NCBI GenBank assembly: GCA_964389365.1
Contig: CAYMDO010000010.1
Span: 1 to 64,000, forward strand
Source of the DNA: UBA993 sp964389365
Lineage (GTDB): Bacteria; Bacillota; Dethiobacteria; DTU022
Direction of reading: 5' to 3'
DNA length: 64,000 nt
Below are positions 8,811-17,619 of this stretch, piece by piece. The number at the start of each line of letters is the position of its first letter. Within the stretch, counting starts at the first letter, position 1. Made by a program: the position numbers and the translations under genes. The notes under the pieces were generated by a model. That model saw only the letters and a program-made list of their open reading frames with translations, searched no databases and was not told the DNA's origin.

Positions 8811-9507
8811 ACCCTTTGAGTCGATATACGGCCTTTTCGAGATGCTGGTTACCCGCTACGGTGCTGTGGGTATAGCGGCAGCTATGTTTGCAGAAAGCGC
8901 AGGAGTACCATTTGCATCGGCGATAGTTCTCCTAACTGCCGGAAGCATGATTTTACGCGGCAGTGTTTCATTCTGGTCAATTTTCTGGGCTTCGACTATC
9001 GGTATTACACTGGGGAGTATAGTCAGTTACCTGATTGGGATGGTCGGAAGTGTGGTAGGGCGCAGATTGCGTTTTAATAATGATAATCAGCAAGCTGCCA
9101 GATCCGGTAATCGCCGCACATCGCGTTTTTGGCAGCTTTGGAAACAGTACGGATACTTCTCAATTTTTATGGCCCAGTTATGGGGTTTCACCCGTACTTT
9201 TATTTCATTTCCGGCTGGTGCCATGCACATGAACTTTTATATTTTTATTGCTTATACTTTCCTGGGAGGAATGCTCTTCAGCCTGATCGCCATCGGCAGC
9301 AGCCTGGTATTGACTCATAGTATGGGTTTGACGCTTCGGTTACTAAGGACGATATATAGTTCATCGCCATGGCTCCTCATGCTCTCCCTAACATTATTTG
9401 GCATCGCTATAATATTTCTGCTCTATTGGAAAAAGAAAATTACAATTGACAGAGAAAAAAATGAGGGCAGTGATGCTGAAAGAAGTATTTATAAAGCCGA
9501 GGATTAA
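8788..9507 (+). CDS. DedA/SNARE-associated family membrane protein
   Basis: A 239-residue integral membrane protein with the DedA fold: an N-terminal amphipathic region, the conserved Glu-containing segment FAESAGVPFAS, a charged loop rich in Arg/Asn (about 90-115), then Gly/Phe-rich segments around TRTFISFPAG and three further hydrophobic stretches. DedA proteins are linked to membrane lipid (undecaprenyl phosphate or phospholipid) translocation. The start overlaps the ROK kinase end by 23 bp; ATG at 8794 or 8797 is also possible because AGGA at about 8779 is better spaced for 8794. Confidence 0.8.
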   Translation: MQMMENIEPFESIYGLFEMLVTRYGAVGIAAAMFAESAGVPFASAIVLLTAGSMILRGSVSFWSIFWASTIGITLGSIVSYLIGMVGSVVGRRLRFNNDNQQAARSGNRRTSRFWQLWKQYGYFSIFMAQLWGFTRTFISFPAGAMHMNFYIFIAYTFLGGMLFSLIAIGSSLVLTHSMGLTLRLLRTIYSSSPWLLMLSLTLFGIAIIFLLYWKKKITIDREKNEGSDAERSIYKAED

Positions 9508-9536
9508 GTTATAATGAAGTAACGAATAGAAATACC

Positions 9537-9564
9537 TTGACAACCAGTTCAGATTTGATACATG
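9537..9564 (+). promoter_or_regulatory. Possible promoter upstream of the ferredoxin gene
   Basis: A perfect -35 TTGACA (9537-9542) is followed after 16 bp by a weak -10 TACATG (9559-9564). It is the only promoter-like sequence in the 93-bp gap after dedA. Confidence 0.35.
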
Positions 9565-9600
9565 TTGCGGTAGACTGTGGCAGAAAGGTCAGCCTGGAAG

Positions 9601-9831
9601 ATGGGAAAAGCAAGATTCAGCTTAAAAGTTTATAATGAACGCTGCAAAGATTGCGGAATTTGTTTCGCTTTTTGCCCGCAGGAGAACTTACGGCCGAGTG
9701 AAGTTGGCAGCCCTGAGCTGATCGATCCTGAAGCTTGTACTGGCTGTAAGCTTTGTGAATATCTTTGCCCGGATTTTGCATTACAGGTTCAAAAAGAAGG
9801 AAACGATGCTTTACAGGAAGAGAACAGGTGA
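9601..9831 (+). CDS. 2[4Fe-4S] ferredoxin
   Basis: Small electron carrier of 76 residues. Two clusters are visible: C-x2-C-x2-C-x3-C at CKDCGICFAFCP (about residues 15-26) and CTGCKLCEYLCP (about 48-59), both with the final Cys-Pro of low-potential clostridial-type ferredoxins. Spacing resembles the delta-type ferredoxins of 2-oxoacid oxidoreductases. ATG at 9601 is chosen because AAAGG lies 12 nt upstream and the N-terminus then matches the family; GTG at 9577 would add eight residues but has no ribosome binding site. It may serve the flavoenzyme complex upstream, which is inference from proximity only. Confidence 0.82.
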   Translation: MGKARFSLKVYNERCKDCGICFAFCPQENLRPSEVGSPELIDPEACTGCKLCEYLCPDFALQVQKEGNDALQEENR

Positions 9832-9841
9832 GTGGACAAAA

Positions 9842-10375
9842 ATGAGTAAAATATTCAGGTTCCTGGATGGCATTGCCGACCGGATATGTGCCGTACTTGG
9901 AGCAGTAGGGCTTTCACAGTTTCCGCAATTTTTTGGACAATATTTACAGAGGTTAGGCGGTCATTTAAACGAAGCCGGAAAAATTTACGAGCAGTACCAA
10001 AAAGCAGCTGCTGATGCAGGGCTTACACTAGAAGAATATGTAAAGGAACATTTAAGTTCATCGAGTGAAGTATTTATTTCTTCAGGCCGGGTAATTGAAA
10101 ACCTGGTTGACCGTTATAATGCGCTGGAACAATCATATTTAGCTCTTTCTGGTTCAAACATCTACAACCGTTGGTATGTATTTATAAAAGAAGTCGACTG
10201 GGAAATTGCCGCAGGAACCTGGAATAACTTTATTCCGGGGATTCCGACTACTATAGAAGGCCTATCTTATGCTATTGCCGGATTACTTGCAGGTTGGGGC
10301 ATATATGCTGTTTTTAAAGCTTTTATTACATATCCATTCAGGCTAAAGCCGGTAAAAATAAATCGCTCCGGCTGA
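9842..10375 (+). CDS. DUF2937 family membrane protein
   Basis: A 177-residue protein starting at ATG 9842, with AGGTGA 10 nt upstream overlapping the ferredoxin stop. The N-terminus (FPQFFGQYLQRLGGHLNEA, about residues 25-43) matches the DUF2937 signature. A middle helical part is followed by a C-terminal hydrophobic segment (about 137-158) and a basic tail. The function of this family is unknown. The upstream extension to 9755 overlaps the ferredoxin in another frame and has no ribosome binding site, so it was not used. Confidence 0.7.
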   Translation: MSKIFRFLDGIADRICAVLGAVGLSQFPQFFGQYLQRLGGHLNEAGKIYEQYQKAAADAGLTLEEYVKEHLSSSSEVFISSGRVIENLVDRYNALEQSYLALSGSNIYNRWYVFIKEVDWEIAAGTWNNFIPGIPTTIEGLSYAIAGLLAGWGIYAVFKAFITYPFRLKPVKINRSG

Positions 10376-10402
10376 CCGGAACAGTCGTTCAGGAGAAAAA
10401 CA

Positions 10403-11782
10403 TTGTCAAATAATGATAATTCCGGTGTACCGCATGAATCCAGCGGCTGCGATAACGGTAAAAAAGGAGTAATCATAACATTTGGCTGCCAGATGAACGA
10501 GCACGATTCTGAAGTAATCTCTGCGCAGCTGAAATCAATCGGTTACTGCCTGACAGCATCAATTAAAGAAGCCGATTTGGTTGTTATCAATACATGTGCA
10601 GTTCGCAAAAAACCGGAAGACAAGGTTTCTTCACTGCTCGGAAAGCTTCAGGAATTTAAAAAGGAAAAGTCCGATTTAATTATTGCGGTTACCGGGTGTA
10701 TGACGCAGCAGGAAGACCTTGCACTTTACATCAGAGACCGTTTTCACCATGTAGATTTAATCCTCGGCACTCACGCCCTGCCGCGATTTTTATCACTTAT
10801 AACCATGGTCCGAGAGCATAAAGGCAGAATTGTCGACATCACTGATGATTATCCGGATCGTGAAGGATTACCCGTCGCTCACAACAGCTCTTTTAAGGCT
10901 TGGCTACCGGTTATTTACGGCTGCAATAATTTCTGTTCATATTGTGTCGTTCCATACGTTCGAGGCAGGGAAAGAAGCCGGGCGCTTATAGATATTCTCG
11001 CTGAAGCTAAAGATCTGGCTGCAAAAGGCTATATCGAAATAACCCTGCTTGGGCAAAATGTAAATTCATACGGGCAAGACCTGGCTGAAAATGTTGATTT
11101 TCCTGATTTACTTCATGCCCTGAATGACATCAGCGGATTAAAACGGATTCGGTTTATGACTTCTCATCCTAAAGATCTCTCCGATCGATTAATCGATGTT
11201 GTCAAAAAAGGTGAAAATATTTGCAAACACTTTCATCTACCGGTACAATCGGGTAGCAATAAAATCCTCGATAAGATGAATCGAAGCTATACACGCGAAC
11301 ATTATATTAACCTACTGAATAAAATCAGGGCTGTTATTCCTGGTGTGGCGATAACGTCTGATTTGATTGTCGGTTTTCCCGGTGAAGAGGAAAGCGATTT
11401 TTTAGATACCCTGTCGCTTGTCGAAGCAGCCAGATTTGACAACGCATTTTCTTTCCTTTATTCACCACGGAAGAAAACGGCGGCGTCGATGCTGCCCGAT
11501 CAACTGAGCGCAAAAACAAAAAATGAAAGACTAAAACGTCTGAATGACATTCAATACCGAATCAGCAAAGAAGTCAATGGGTTGCTGCTGAACCAGGTTG
11601 TTGAAGTTCTTGTTGATGGCCCGAGCAAAAATGACCCGGCATTTTACACCGGCAGAACAGAGTCAAATAAGCTGGTTCATATTAATGCCGACCGGGATTT
11701 GACCGGCAAAATAATTACCGTCAGGGTCACAGAAGTAAAAACCTGGAATTTACATGGCGAAATGACCGAGGTGAAACCGTGA
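10403..11782 (+). CDS. miaB: tRNA-2-methylthio-N6-dimethylallyladenosine synthase MiaB
   Basis: Radical-SAM methylthiotransferase that adds the 2-methylthio group to i6A37 of tRNAs. Features: the N-terminal UPF0004 domain with GCQMNEHDSE and the other auxiliary-cluster Cys residues; the radical SAM triad CNNFCSYC around residue 175; and a C-terminal TRAM domain. Length (459) is normal. The start is TTG, preceded by AGGAG 7 nt upstream. It overlaps mutS by four bases (GTGA) and miaA lies in the same run, so both enzymes of ms2i6A37 formation sit together. Confidence 0.95.
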   Translation: MSNNDNSGVPHESSGCDNGKKGVIITFGCQMNEHDSEVISAQLKSIGYCLTASIKEADLVVINTCAVRKKPEDKVSSLLGKLQEFKKEKSDLIIAVTGCMTQQEDLALYIRDRFHHVDLILGTHALPRFLSLITMVREHKGRIVDITDDYPDREGLPVAHNSSFKAWLPVIYGCNNFCSYCVVPYVRGRERSRALIDILAEAKDLAAKGYIEITLLGQNVNSYGQDLAENVDFPDLLHALNDISGLKRIRFMTSHPKDLSDRLIDVVKKGENICKHFHLPVQSGSNKILDKMNRSYTREHYINLLNKIRAVIPGVAITSDLIVGFPGEEESDFLDTLSLVEAARFDNAFSFLYSPRKKTAASMLPDQLSAKTKNERLKRLNDIQYRISKEVNGLLLNQVVEVLVDGPSKNDPAFYTGRTESNKLVHINADRDLTGKIITVRVTEVKTWNLHGEMTEVKP

Positions 11783-14388
11783 GCCGCAGCAGCCCGATGA
11801 TGGAACAGTATAAGAGTATAAAAAAGTGTCATCCCGACAAACTGCTGATGTTCCAGGTCGGTGATTTTTATGAGCTTTTTTTCGAAGATGCTGAAATTGC
11901 AGCACGTGAAATGGATATCGTTCTTACCTCCAGGGATGGGAGTAGTGAAAATCCGGTTCCACTTGCCGGTGTACCAATCCATGCGGCCGATACATATTTA
12001 AACAAACTGTTAGGGAAAGGTTTTAAGGTAGTGATCTGTGATCAGGTAGAAGACGCTTTCCAATCAAAAGGGCTGGTGCGGCGGGAAGTAACCAGAATCT
12101 TAACACCGGGAACAATTTACGAGTCGGAGTTGCTCGATGAAAGTAAAAACAACTACTTGGCTGTTATAGTTTGCGACGGAAAAAACAGCTGCGGATTGGC
12201 TGTAGTTGATGTTTCAACAGGAGAGTTTCACATTACAGAACAAAGTGGTGCTGAAGCCTGGCCATCAATTTTAGATGACATTAAACGCTTTCAACCTTCT
12301 GAAATAGTTTGCTCTACAAAAGAAATGGAAGAATATTGCATAAGTGAACTGGCAGTTGGCAGAAACGATCTTATCACCAGGTTAAAAGTTATACCTGGCA
12401 TTGATACTGCTAAACGTGTTTTAAACGACAGTTACAATGTACGGATATCTGAGCTGCTGCAAACAGAACAGTATCCCCAGGCAACAATTGCTGCAGGGAC
12501 AGCCCTGGTTTACCTGCAGGAACTAATGCAGATACCGGCTATAAGCAAGCATTTTCGTATACCGAAGCTTTACTTCAGCAAAACGTCAATGCTGATTGAC
12601 AACATAACCAGTAAAAATTTAGAGCTGACCGAAACTATTGGCAGTGGTAGCAAAAAAGGAAGTCTGCTTGGAGTAATTGATCACTGCCAGACCGGTATGG
12701 GGCGACGATTATTAAAACGCAGGCTTGAACAACCGCTTCTTGACCTGGTGCAGATTAACGCCAGGCACGACAGTGTCGAAGAACTGCTTATTAAACCGCT
12801 TGTTAGGAGGGAAATCAGGCTCATATTGAACCGGTTTTTCGACCTCGAACGTTTTTGCGGACGCCTTGCTTACAAAAAAGTCACTCCCCGCGATTTAACA
12901 GCCCTGAAAAAAAGTTTAAAATCCTGCGAGACGTTGAAAGATACACTGCAGCAGCTGGAAGCCCGGGATTTGTTCGACCTGGCTCTACGGATGCCAAATT
13001 TTACCACCTTGATTACTCTTATTGACAGCGCCCTGCATGAAGAACCGCCGGTATCTATGAAAGAGGGTGGTATTTTCAGGGATGGCTATAAAGCTGAACT
13101 TGACCAATTGAAGCAGATCAGCCGTGAGGGCGGCAATATGCTGCTGGATTTCGAAAAACAGGAACGAAGCCGAACCGGGATAAAATCACTGAAAGTCGGT
13201 TATAATCGCAATTTTGGATACTATATCGAGGTAACCAAAGCTAATCTTGAACTTGTTCCGCCGCAGTATTATCGTAAACAGACTTTGGTTGGTGCTGAAC
13301 GTTATACAACCGATGAGCTGCATTCTATCGATGAACAGCTGACCGGGGCCCGTGAAAAAATTTTAATACTGGAGCAAAGGCTGTTTGAAGAGCTGGTCGA
13401 AATGGTTGGGCAATGGATGCCACAGCTGCTCGCAGCCTCTGAAGTGTTGGCCGAACTTGACTTCCGGCAGGGGTTGGCTGAAACTGCGGAACTTAACAAC
13501 TACTGCCGACCACAGATAAATAACGAGAAAAAAATACAGATGGATGAATGCCGCCATCCTGTAGTAGAACAGTTGGCGTTTGAGCATTTTGTACCAAATG
13601 ATGTTACCGCTGACCACGATCACTTTATTCTGCTGATTACCGGACCCAATATGGCAGGTAAAAGCACATATATACGCAGTGTGGCACTCGCTGCAATCCT
13701 AGGGCAAATAGGCAGTTTTGTTCCGGCCACTGCGGCTCGTCTTCCGCTTTTTGATCGGATATTTGCACGTGTCGGAGCCAGCGACGATCTGAGCAGGGGC
13801 CGCAGCACCTTTATGGTCGAAATGATCGAAACTTCAGCTATCTTAAAAGAGGCCGGCAGAAACAGCCTTATTATTCTAGACGAAATTGGCCGGGGAACCA
13901 GCACATACGATGGGATGAGCATTGCCCGCGCTGTACTGGAATATATCAGCGCAAAAATTTCTGCCATTACTCTCTTTTCTACCCATTATCATGAGCTGAC
14001 CAGGCTGGAAGGTGAGCTGGCCGGGGTAAAAAATTATAATATGGCGGTAAAAGAAAAAGAGAAAGAGGTAATCTTCTTGCGGCAGGTGCTGCCCGGTAAA
14101 GCTGATAAGAGTTACGGTATCAATGTCGCCCGCCTTGCCGGGTTGCCGGTCGAAGTTTTGATGCGGGCAGAAGCTGTACTGGCTGAGCTGGAGCACGCCG
14201 CCTCCACAGCTGCTGAACAACAGCTAAGTCTGCTGCCGGTAATCTCAAGTCGTCTGAACGAGAATAATAACCCGGCTAAAGATGTAATAAACAAATTAAA
14301 GGAATACGATCTTAACCGGATGACTCCTTTGGACTCGCTGAAAGCGCTATACGAAGCGCAACAAGAATTGCTTGATCTCGAAGATTAG
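11779..14388 (+). CDS. mutS: DNA mismatch repair protein MutS
   Basis: Mismatch-recognition ATPase. The N-terminal mismatch-binding domain begins with PMMEQYKSIK and contains the FYELFFEDA motif (Phe wedge and Glu of the GxFYE-type loop). The Walker A motif GPNMAGKST lies near residue 623, followed by DEIGRGTST (Walker B) and the STHYHEL motif. The C-terminal dimerisation helices end the protein at 869 residues. GTG start with GAGGTGA 7 nt upstream, coupled to miaB. It works with MutL encoded next. Confidence 0.96.
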   Translation: MSRSSPMMEQYKSIKKCHPDKLLMFQVGDFYELFFEDAEIAAREMDIVLTSRDGSSENPVPLAGVPIHAADTYLNKLLGKGFKVVICDQVEDAFQSKGLVRREVTRILTPGTIYESELLDESKNNYLAVIVCDGKNSCGLAVVDVSTGEFHITEQSGAEAWPSILDDIKRFQPSEIVCSTKEMEEYCISELAVGRNDLITRLKVIPGIDTAKRVLNDSYNVRISELLQTEQYPQATIAAGTALVYLQELMQIPAISKHFRIPKLYFSKTSMLIDNITSKNLELTETIGSGSKKGSLLGVIDHCQTGMGRRLLKRRLEQPLLDLVQINARHDSVEELLIKPLVRREIRLILNRFFDLERFCGRLAYKKVTPRDLTALKKSLKSCETLKDTLQQLEARDLFDLALRMPNFTTLITLIDSALHEEPPVSMKEGGIFRDGYKAELDQLKQISREGGNMLLDFEKQERSRTGIKSLKVGYNRNFGYYIEVTKANLELVPPQYYRKQTLVGAERYTTDELHSIDEQLTGAREKILILEQRLFEELVEMVGQWMPQLLAASEVLAELDFRQGLAETAELNNYCRPQINNEKKIQMDECRHPVVEQLAFEHFVPNDVTADHDHFILLITGPNMAGKSTYIRSVALAAILGQIGSFVPATAARLPLFDRIFARVGASDDLSRGRSTFMVEMIETSAILKEAGRNSLIILDEIGRGTSTYDGMSIARAVLEYISAKISAITLFSTHYHELTRLEGELAGVKNYNMAVKEKEKEVIFLRQVLPGKADKSYGINVARLAGLPVEVLMRAEAVLAELEHAASTAAEQQLSLLPVISSRLNENNNPAKDVINKLKEYDLNRMTPLDSLKALYEAQQELLDLED

Positions 14389-14420
14389 CTAATAAAACGC
14401 GCGGAGAGAAATTATTATTT

Positions 14421-16265
14421 ATGTCCATTAAACTGCTCAGTAAGGATACAGCTGAAAAAATTGCCGCCGGAGAAGTGATCGAAAATCCGGCTTCGGTTAT
14501 TAAAGAGTTAGTTGAAAATGCGCTCGATGCCGGGGCTGGAAAAATTGAGGTTTTAATAACCGGTGGAGGCAGGGAATTGATTATAGTCACCGATGATGGC
14601 GAGGGGATCAGGCAGGATGAAGTAGCTTTAGCATTTCAACGTTTTGCTACCAGTAAGCTGGCAGTTATCGATGACCTCGATCAATTGGCCAGTCTCGGCT
14701 TCAGAGGCGAGGCGCTGCCCAGTATTGCAACTGTTTCTAAACTGGAGATGATCACCAGGCCGAAGGTTGCTATAGGTGCTGCGAGAATTGTCCTTGAAGG
14801 GGGAGTAGTAACCCAGTTTGAAGAAACCGGCGCCCCTCATGGGACAAAAGTTATTGTAAGAGATCTTTTTTATAACACCCCAGGCCGCAAAAAATTCCTC
14901 AGAGCCCCGACTGTTGAAACTTCTCGGATCAGTTCGCTGCTTACCGCTATGGCTCTGGCTCACCCGGATAGATCTTTCAGCTTTCGGAGCAATGGCCGCA
15001 GCCTGTTGAAAACAACCGGTGACGGTAAACTGCTGCATGTCTTTGGATTCCTCTACGGGTATGATATTGCTTCCGCGATGCTTGAGCTTAACGCAGGATT
15101 ATTAACAGGAGAAAAAGGTATTATGGTGAGTGGCTGTATTTCAGCTCCTTACTGCAACCGTTCGTCGAGAAAATGGATAACCGTAATCGTAAACGGGCGA
15201 GTTGTAAATAACCCGCAGCTTGTATCGGCATTAATCCGCGCTTATGGTGAACAACTGCCGCAAAAGCGTTTTCCGCTTGCTGTAATCAACCTGAGGGTCA
15301 GCCCTGGTTTGATCGATGTCAATGTCCACCCGGCAAAAACAGAAATACGCTTTCTTGATACAGAGTCCGCGAAGCGAACGGTTTACAACGCGGTAAAAAT
15401 TTCTTTACAAAACCTGTCTAATTCGCCGGAATGGCCGGAAAACCGCTTTTTAACGCCGCAACGCAAACCAACTGAACGTTACAGTCAACCCGGCGTTGAT
15501 CTGCAGAATAGCAACCTATGGCAAAACCCAAACGCAGAAAGCGTGCCGATGGTTCAGGAATCTAAACAACCATTGCATGATTTTTTGGAGCAGGGCTGGA
15601 AAGGATACCCAATAATTTCCGATACGGAGTGCAGAGGACTTGATTCCGGAGCAACATGTAAGGCTGAAACAGCACGCTACACATTAATCGGCCAGTATCT
15701 AAACAGTTATATTATTGTTCAGCAAGGAGAAGATCTTATTTTGATCGACCAGCATGCTGCGCATGAACGCCTGATCTACAATCGTTTGAAAGACACCCTG
15801 ATCAACGCTTTACAGGCGGATGCATTGCAGCTGACAATTCCATACACTCTAAATATCCCGGTATTTTGGCGTGAACAGTTGCCCGGTCTTTTACCATGCC
15901 TGAAATCTTGCGGAATAGATCTGGAACCTGTCGATCATGATTGCTATGCTGTTCGCGCAGTACCCCTGATCTTTAATGAACCGCTGCGGGATTATGAAAT
16001 TGTTGATCTGCTGGAAAAGCTGATCAACGGGGAAGAAAGAGAAGAAGTTAACCGGCACGATGCTTTGCTTAAAACTGTAGCATGCCATCGTTCGGTTAAA
16101 GCAATGCAACTGCTTAAACGTGAAGAAATGACTGCACTGCTTGATGAATGGTTTGAAACTGATGCAGCCGGTTACTGCCCCCACGGGCGGCCAATATTGA
16201 TTAGGTTTGAGCGCAGGCAACTGGAAAAAAGCTTTTTGCGCAGGAGCTCTTTTACTAATGACTGA
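14421..16265 (+). CDS. mutL: DNA mismatch repair protein MutL
   Basis: GHKL ATPase: motif I is ENALDAGA (about residues 34-41), followed by DDGEGI and GFRGEALPSI. The C-terminal endonuclease region carries DQHAAHERLIYN, the ACH motif and CPHGRP. The usual DQHA(x)2E(x)4E metal motif of nicking MutLs ends in Asn instead of Glu here; the Asp, His and first Glu are kept, so activity may remain. The 614-residue length is typical. It overlaps miaA by eight bases. Confidence 0.95.
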   Translation: MSIKLLSKDTAEKIAAGEVIENPASVIKELVENALDAGAGKIEVLITGGGRELIIVTDDGEGIRQDEVALAFQRFATSKLAVIDDLDQLASLGFRGEALPSIATVSKLEMITRPKVAIGAARIVLEGGVVTQFEETGAPHGTKVIVRDLFYNTPGRKKFLRAPTVETSRISSLLTAMALAHPDRSFSFRSNGRSLLKTTGDGKLLHVFGFLYGYDIASAMLELNAGLLTGEKGIMVSGCISAPYCNRSSRKWITVIVNGRVVNNPQLVSALIRAYGEQLPQKRFPLAVINLRVSPGLIDVNVHPAKTEIRFLDTESAKRTVYNAVKISLQNLSNSPEWPENRFLTPQRKPTERYSQPGVDLQNSNLWQNPNAESVPMVQESKQPLHDFLEQGWKGYPIISDTECRGLDSGATCKAETARYTLIGQYLNSYIIVQQGEDLILIDQHAAHERLIYNRLKDTLINALQADALQLTIPYTLNIPVFWREQLPGLLPCLKSCGIDLEPVDHDCYAVRAVPLIFNEPLRDYEIVDLLEKLINGEEREEVNRHDALLKTVACHRSVKAMQLLKREEMTALLDEWFETDAAGYCPHGRPILIRFERRQLEKSFLRRSSFTND

Positions 16266-17217
16266 AAGTAACCGGATTCCGAAAATACCGTTGTTGGTAA
16301 TTGCCGGCCCCACGGCTATTGGAAAATCAGAACTGGCCATGCTTATTGCCGGGGCTCTGAAGACTGAAATAATAAGCGCTGACTCGGCGCAAGTCTATCG
16401 TTTTATGAATATCGGCACTGCTAAACCTACAACAGAGGAAAGGATGCGGATCAAACACCACCTGATTGACCTGGTTGATCCTGATCATCCTTATAGTGTT
16501 GCCGATTACCAGCAAGCAGCTTACCGGATCATTGACAAGCTGTGGTCGGAGAAAAAGCTGCCGCTTATGGTTGGAGGAACCGGTTTATACATCCGGGCTG
16601 TCTTAAACGCTTATGCTTTTGGTGACCGAAGCCCTGACCCGGTAACTAGAAAAAACTTTGAACAGGAAGTACTGGAACATGGTTTAAATTTTCTTTACCA
16701 AAAACTTCAAGGTTTGGATCCGGAAACTTCCAGGAAAATTCATCCCAATGATCAAAAGAGAATAATTCGTGCCCTCGAAGTATATAGCCTCGAAGGGAAG
16801 CCTATTTCAGAACAGGTCAGAAAGACCGGAATAAGCGGACATCCTTATAATACTGTTATTTTTGGTCTTAACATGGATCGGATTGCCCTGCACGAGCGAA
16901 TTGAAACAAGAGTTGAGAAGATGCTCACATCGGGTTTCCTGGAAGAGGTTTGCGGTCTGATAGAAAGAGGCTACAACAAAACAGACCCGGGTATGCAGAT
17001 CCTCGGTTACAGGCAGCTGTTAACTTATTTGGCAGGAGATGCCAGGTGGGACGATACGGTAGCCAAGATTAAGCAGGAAACAAGAAACCTGGCTAAACGA
17101 CAGTTAACATGGTTTCGCCGGGAGAATGATATAAACTGGATTGACGTTTATGATAGCACGGCTGTGGAGGTTATTGCAGAAAATATTTGCAATATAGTGA
17201 AGGATTTAGTGCCTTAA
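16258..17217 (+). CDS. miaA: tRNA dimethylallyltransferase MiaA
   Basis: Transfers the dimethylallyl group to A37 of tRNAs reading UNN codons, giving the substrate of MiaB. P-loop GPTAIGKSE sits at about residues 16-24. The DSAQVYR and GGTGLYIRA motifs and the C-terminal QLTWFRR are all present. ATG at 16258 is preferred over 16207: the shorter form (319 aa) matches the family and has AGGAG 11 nt upstream, within the end of mutL. Confidence 0.95.
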   Translation: MTESNRIPKIPLLVIAGPTAIGKSELAMLIAGALKTEIISADSAQVYRFMNIGTAKPTTEERMRIKHHLIDLVDPDHPYSVADYQQAAYRIIDKLWSEKKLPLMVGGTGLYIRAVLNAYAFGDRSPDPVTRKNFEQEVLEHGLNFLYQKLQGLDPETSRKIHPNDQKRIIRALEVYSLEGKPISEQVRKTGISGHPYNTVIFGLNMDRIALHERIETRVEKMLTSGFLEEVCGLIERGYNKTDPGMQILGYRQLLTYLAGDARWDDTVAKIKQETRNLAKRQLTWFRRENDINWIDVYDSTAVEVIAENICNIVKDLVP

Positions 17218-17266
17218 CGGGCGAATATAATCCCCTGAAGAAAGAGATAAGAAGGGAGCCCGATCG

Positions 17267-17536
17267 ATGAAAGGCATGATCAATTTACAGGATACTTTTC
17301 TTAACCAGGCTCGCAAAGAAAATATGTTGACAACGGTTTTTTTGATCAACGGATACCAGATCAAAGGAGTCGTCCGCAGTTTTGACAACTTTACGCTGCT
17401 CCTAGACGTTGAAGGTAAGCAGCAGCTTGTCTATAAACATGCGATATCAACAATTATACCGGCACGCAACATAAATTTGCGAAACGTTGAAATCGAAGCT
17501 GCAGAAGAAGAAGCTGCCGAAGCGGCTACCGAGTAG
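17267..17536 (+). CDS. hfq: RNA chaperone Hfq
   Basis: Sm-like hexameric RNA chaperone of 89 residues. The Sm1 motif lies in LQDTFLNQARKEN to SFDNFTLLLD (about 6-43) and Sm2 in QQLVYKHAIST (about 49-59). An acidic Glu/Ala-rich tail follows. GAAGGGAG lies upstream of the ATG. It sits in the common miaA-hfq-hflX order. Confidence 0.96.
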   Translation: MKGMINLQDTFLNQARKENMLTTVFLINGYQIKGVVRSFDNFTLLLDVEGKQQLVYKHAISTIIPARNINLRNVEIEAAEEEAAEAATE

Positions 17537-17554
17537 ATTATTTAATTTATACAA

Positions 17555-17594
17555 GCAGGAAGGCATCATCGTGGTGTCCTTCCTGCTTTATTAT
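17555..17594 (+). terminator. Rho-independent terminator after hfq
   Basis: GCAGGAAGG (17555-17563) pairs with CCTTCCTGC (17578-17586). An inner CATCA/TGGTG extension gives about 14 bp in total with one bulged T. It is followed by TTTATTAT. Transcription of the miaB-to-hfq operon should end here, so hflX probably needs readthrough or its own start. Confidence 0.88.
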
Positions 17595-17619
17595 AGCTCA
17601 GTAAGGGTGGGAGGATATA

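Noticed and set aside
16207..17217. Longer miaA starting at 16207
   Set aside because: Seventeen extra residues overlap mutL, are not family-like and lack a ribosome binding site; ATG 16258 fits better.
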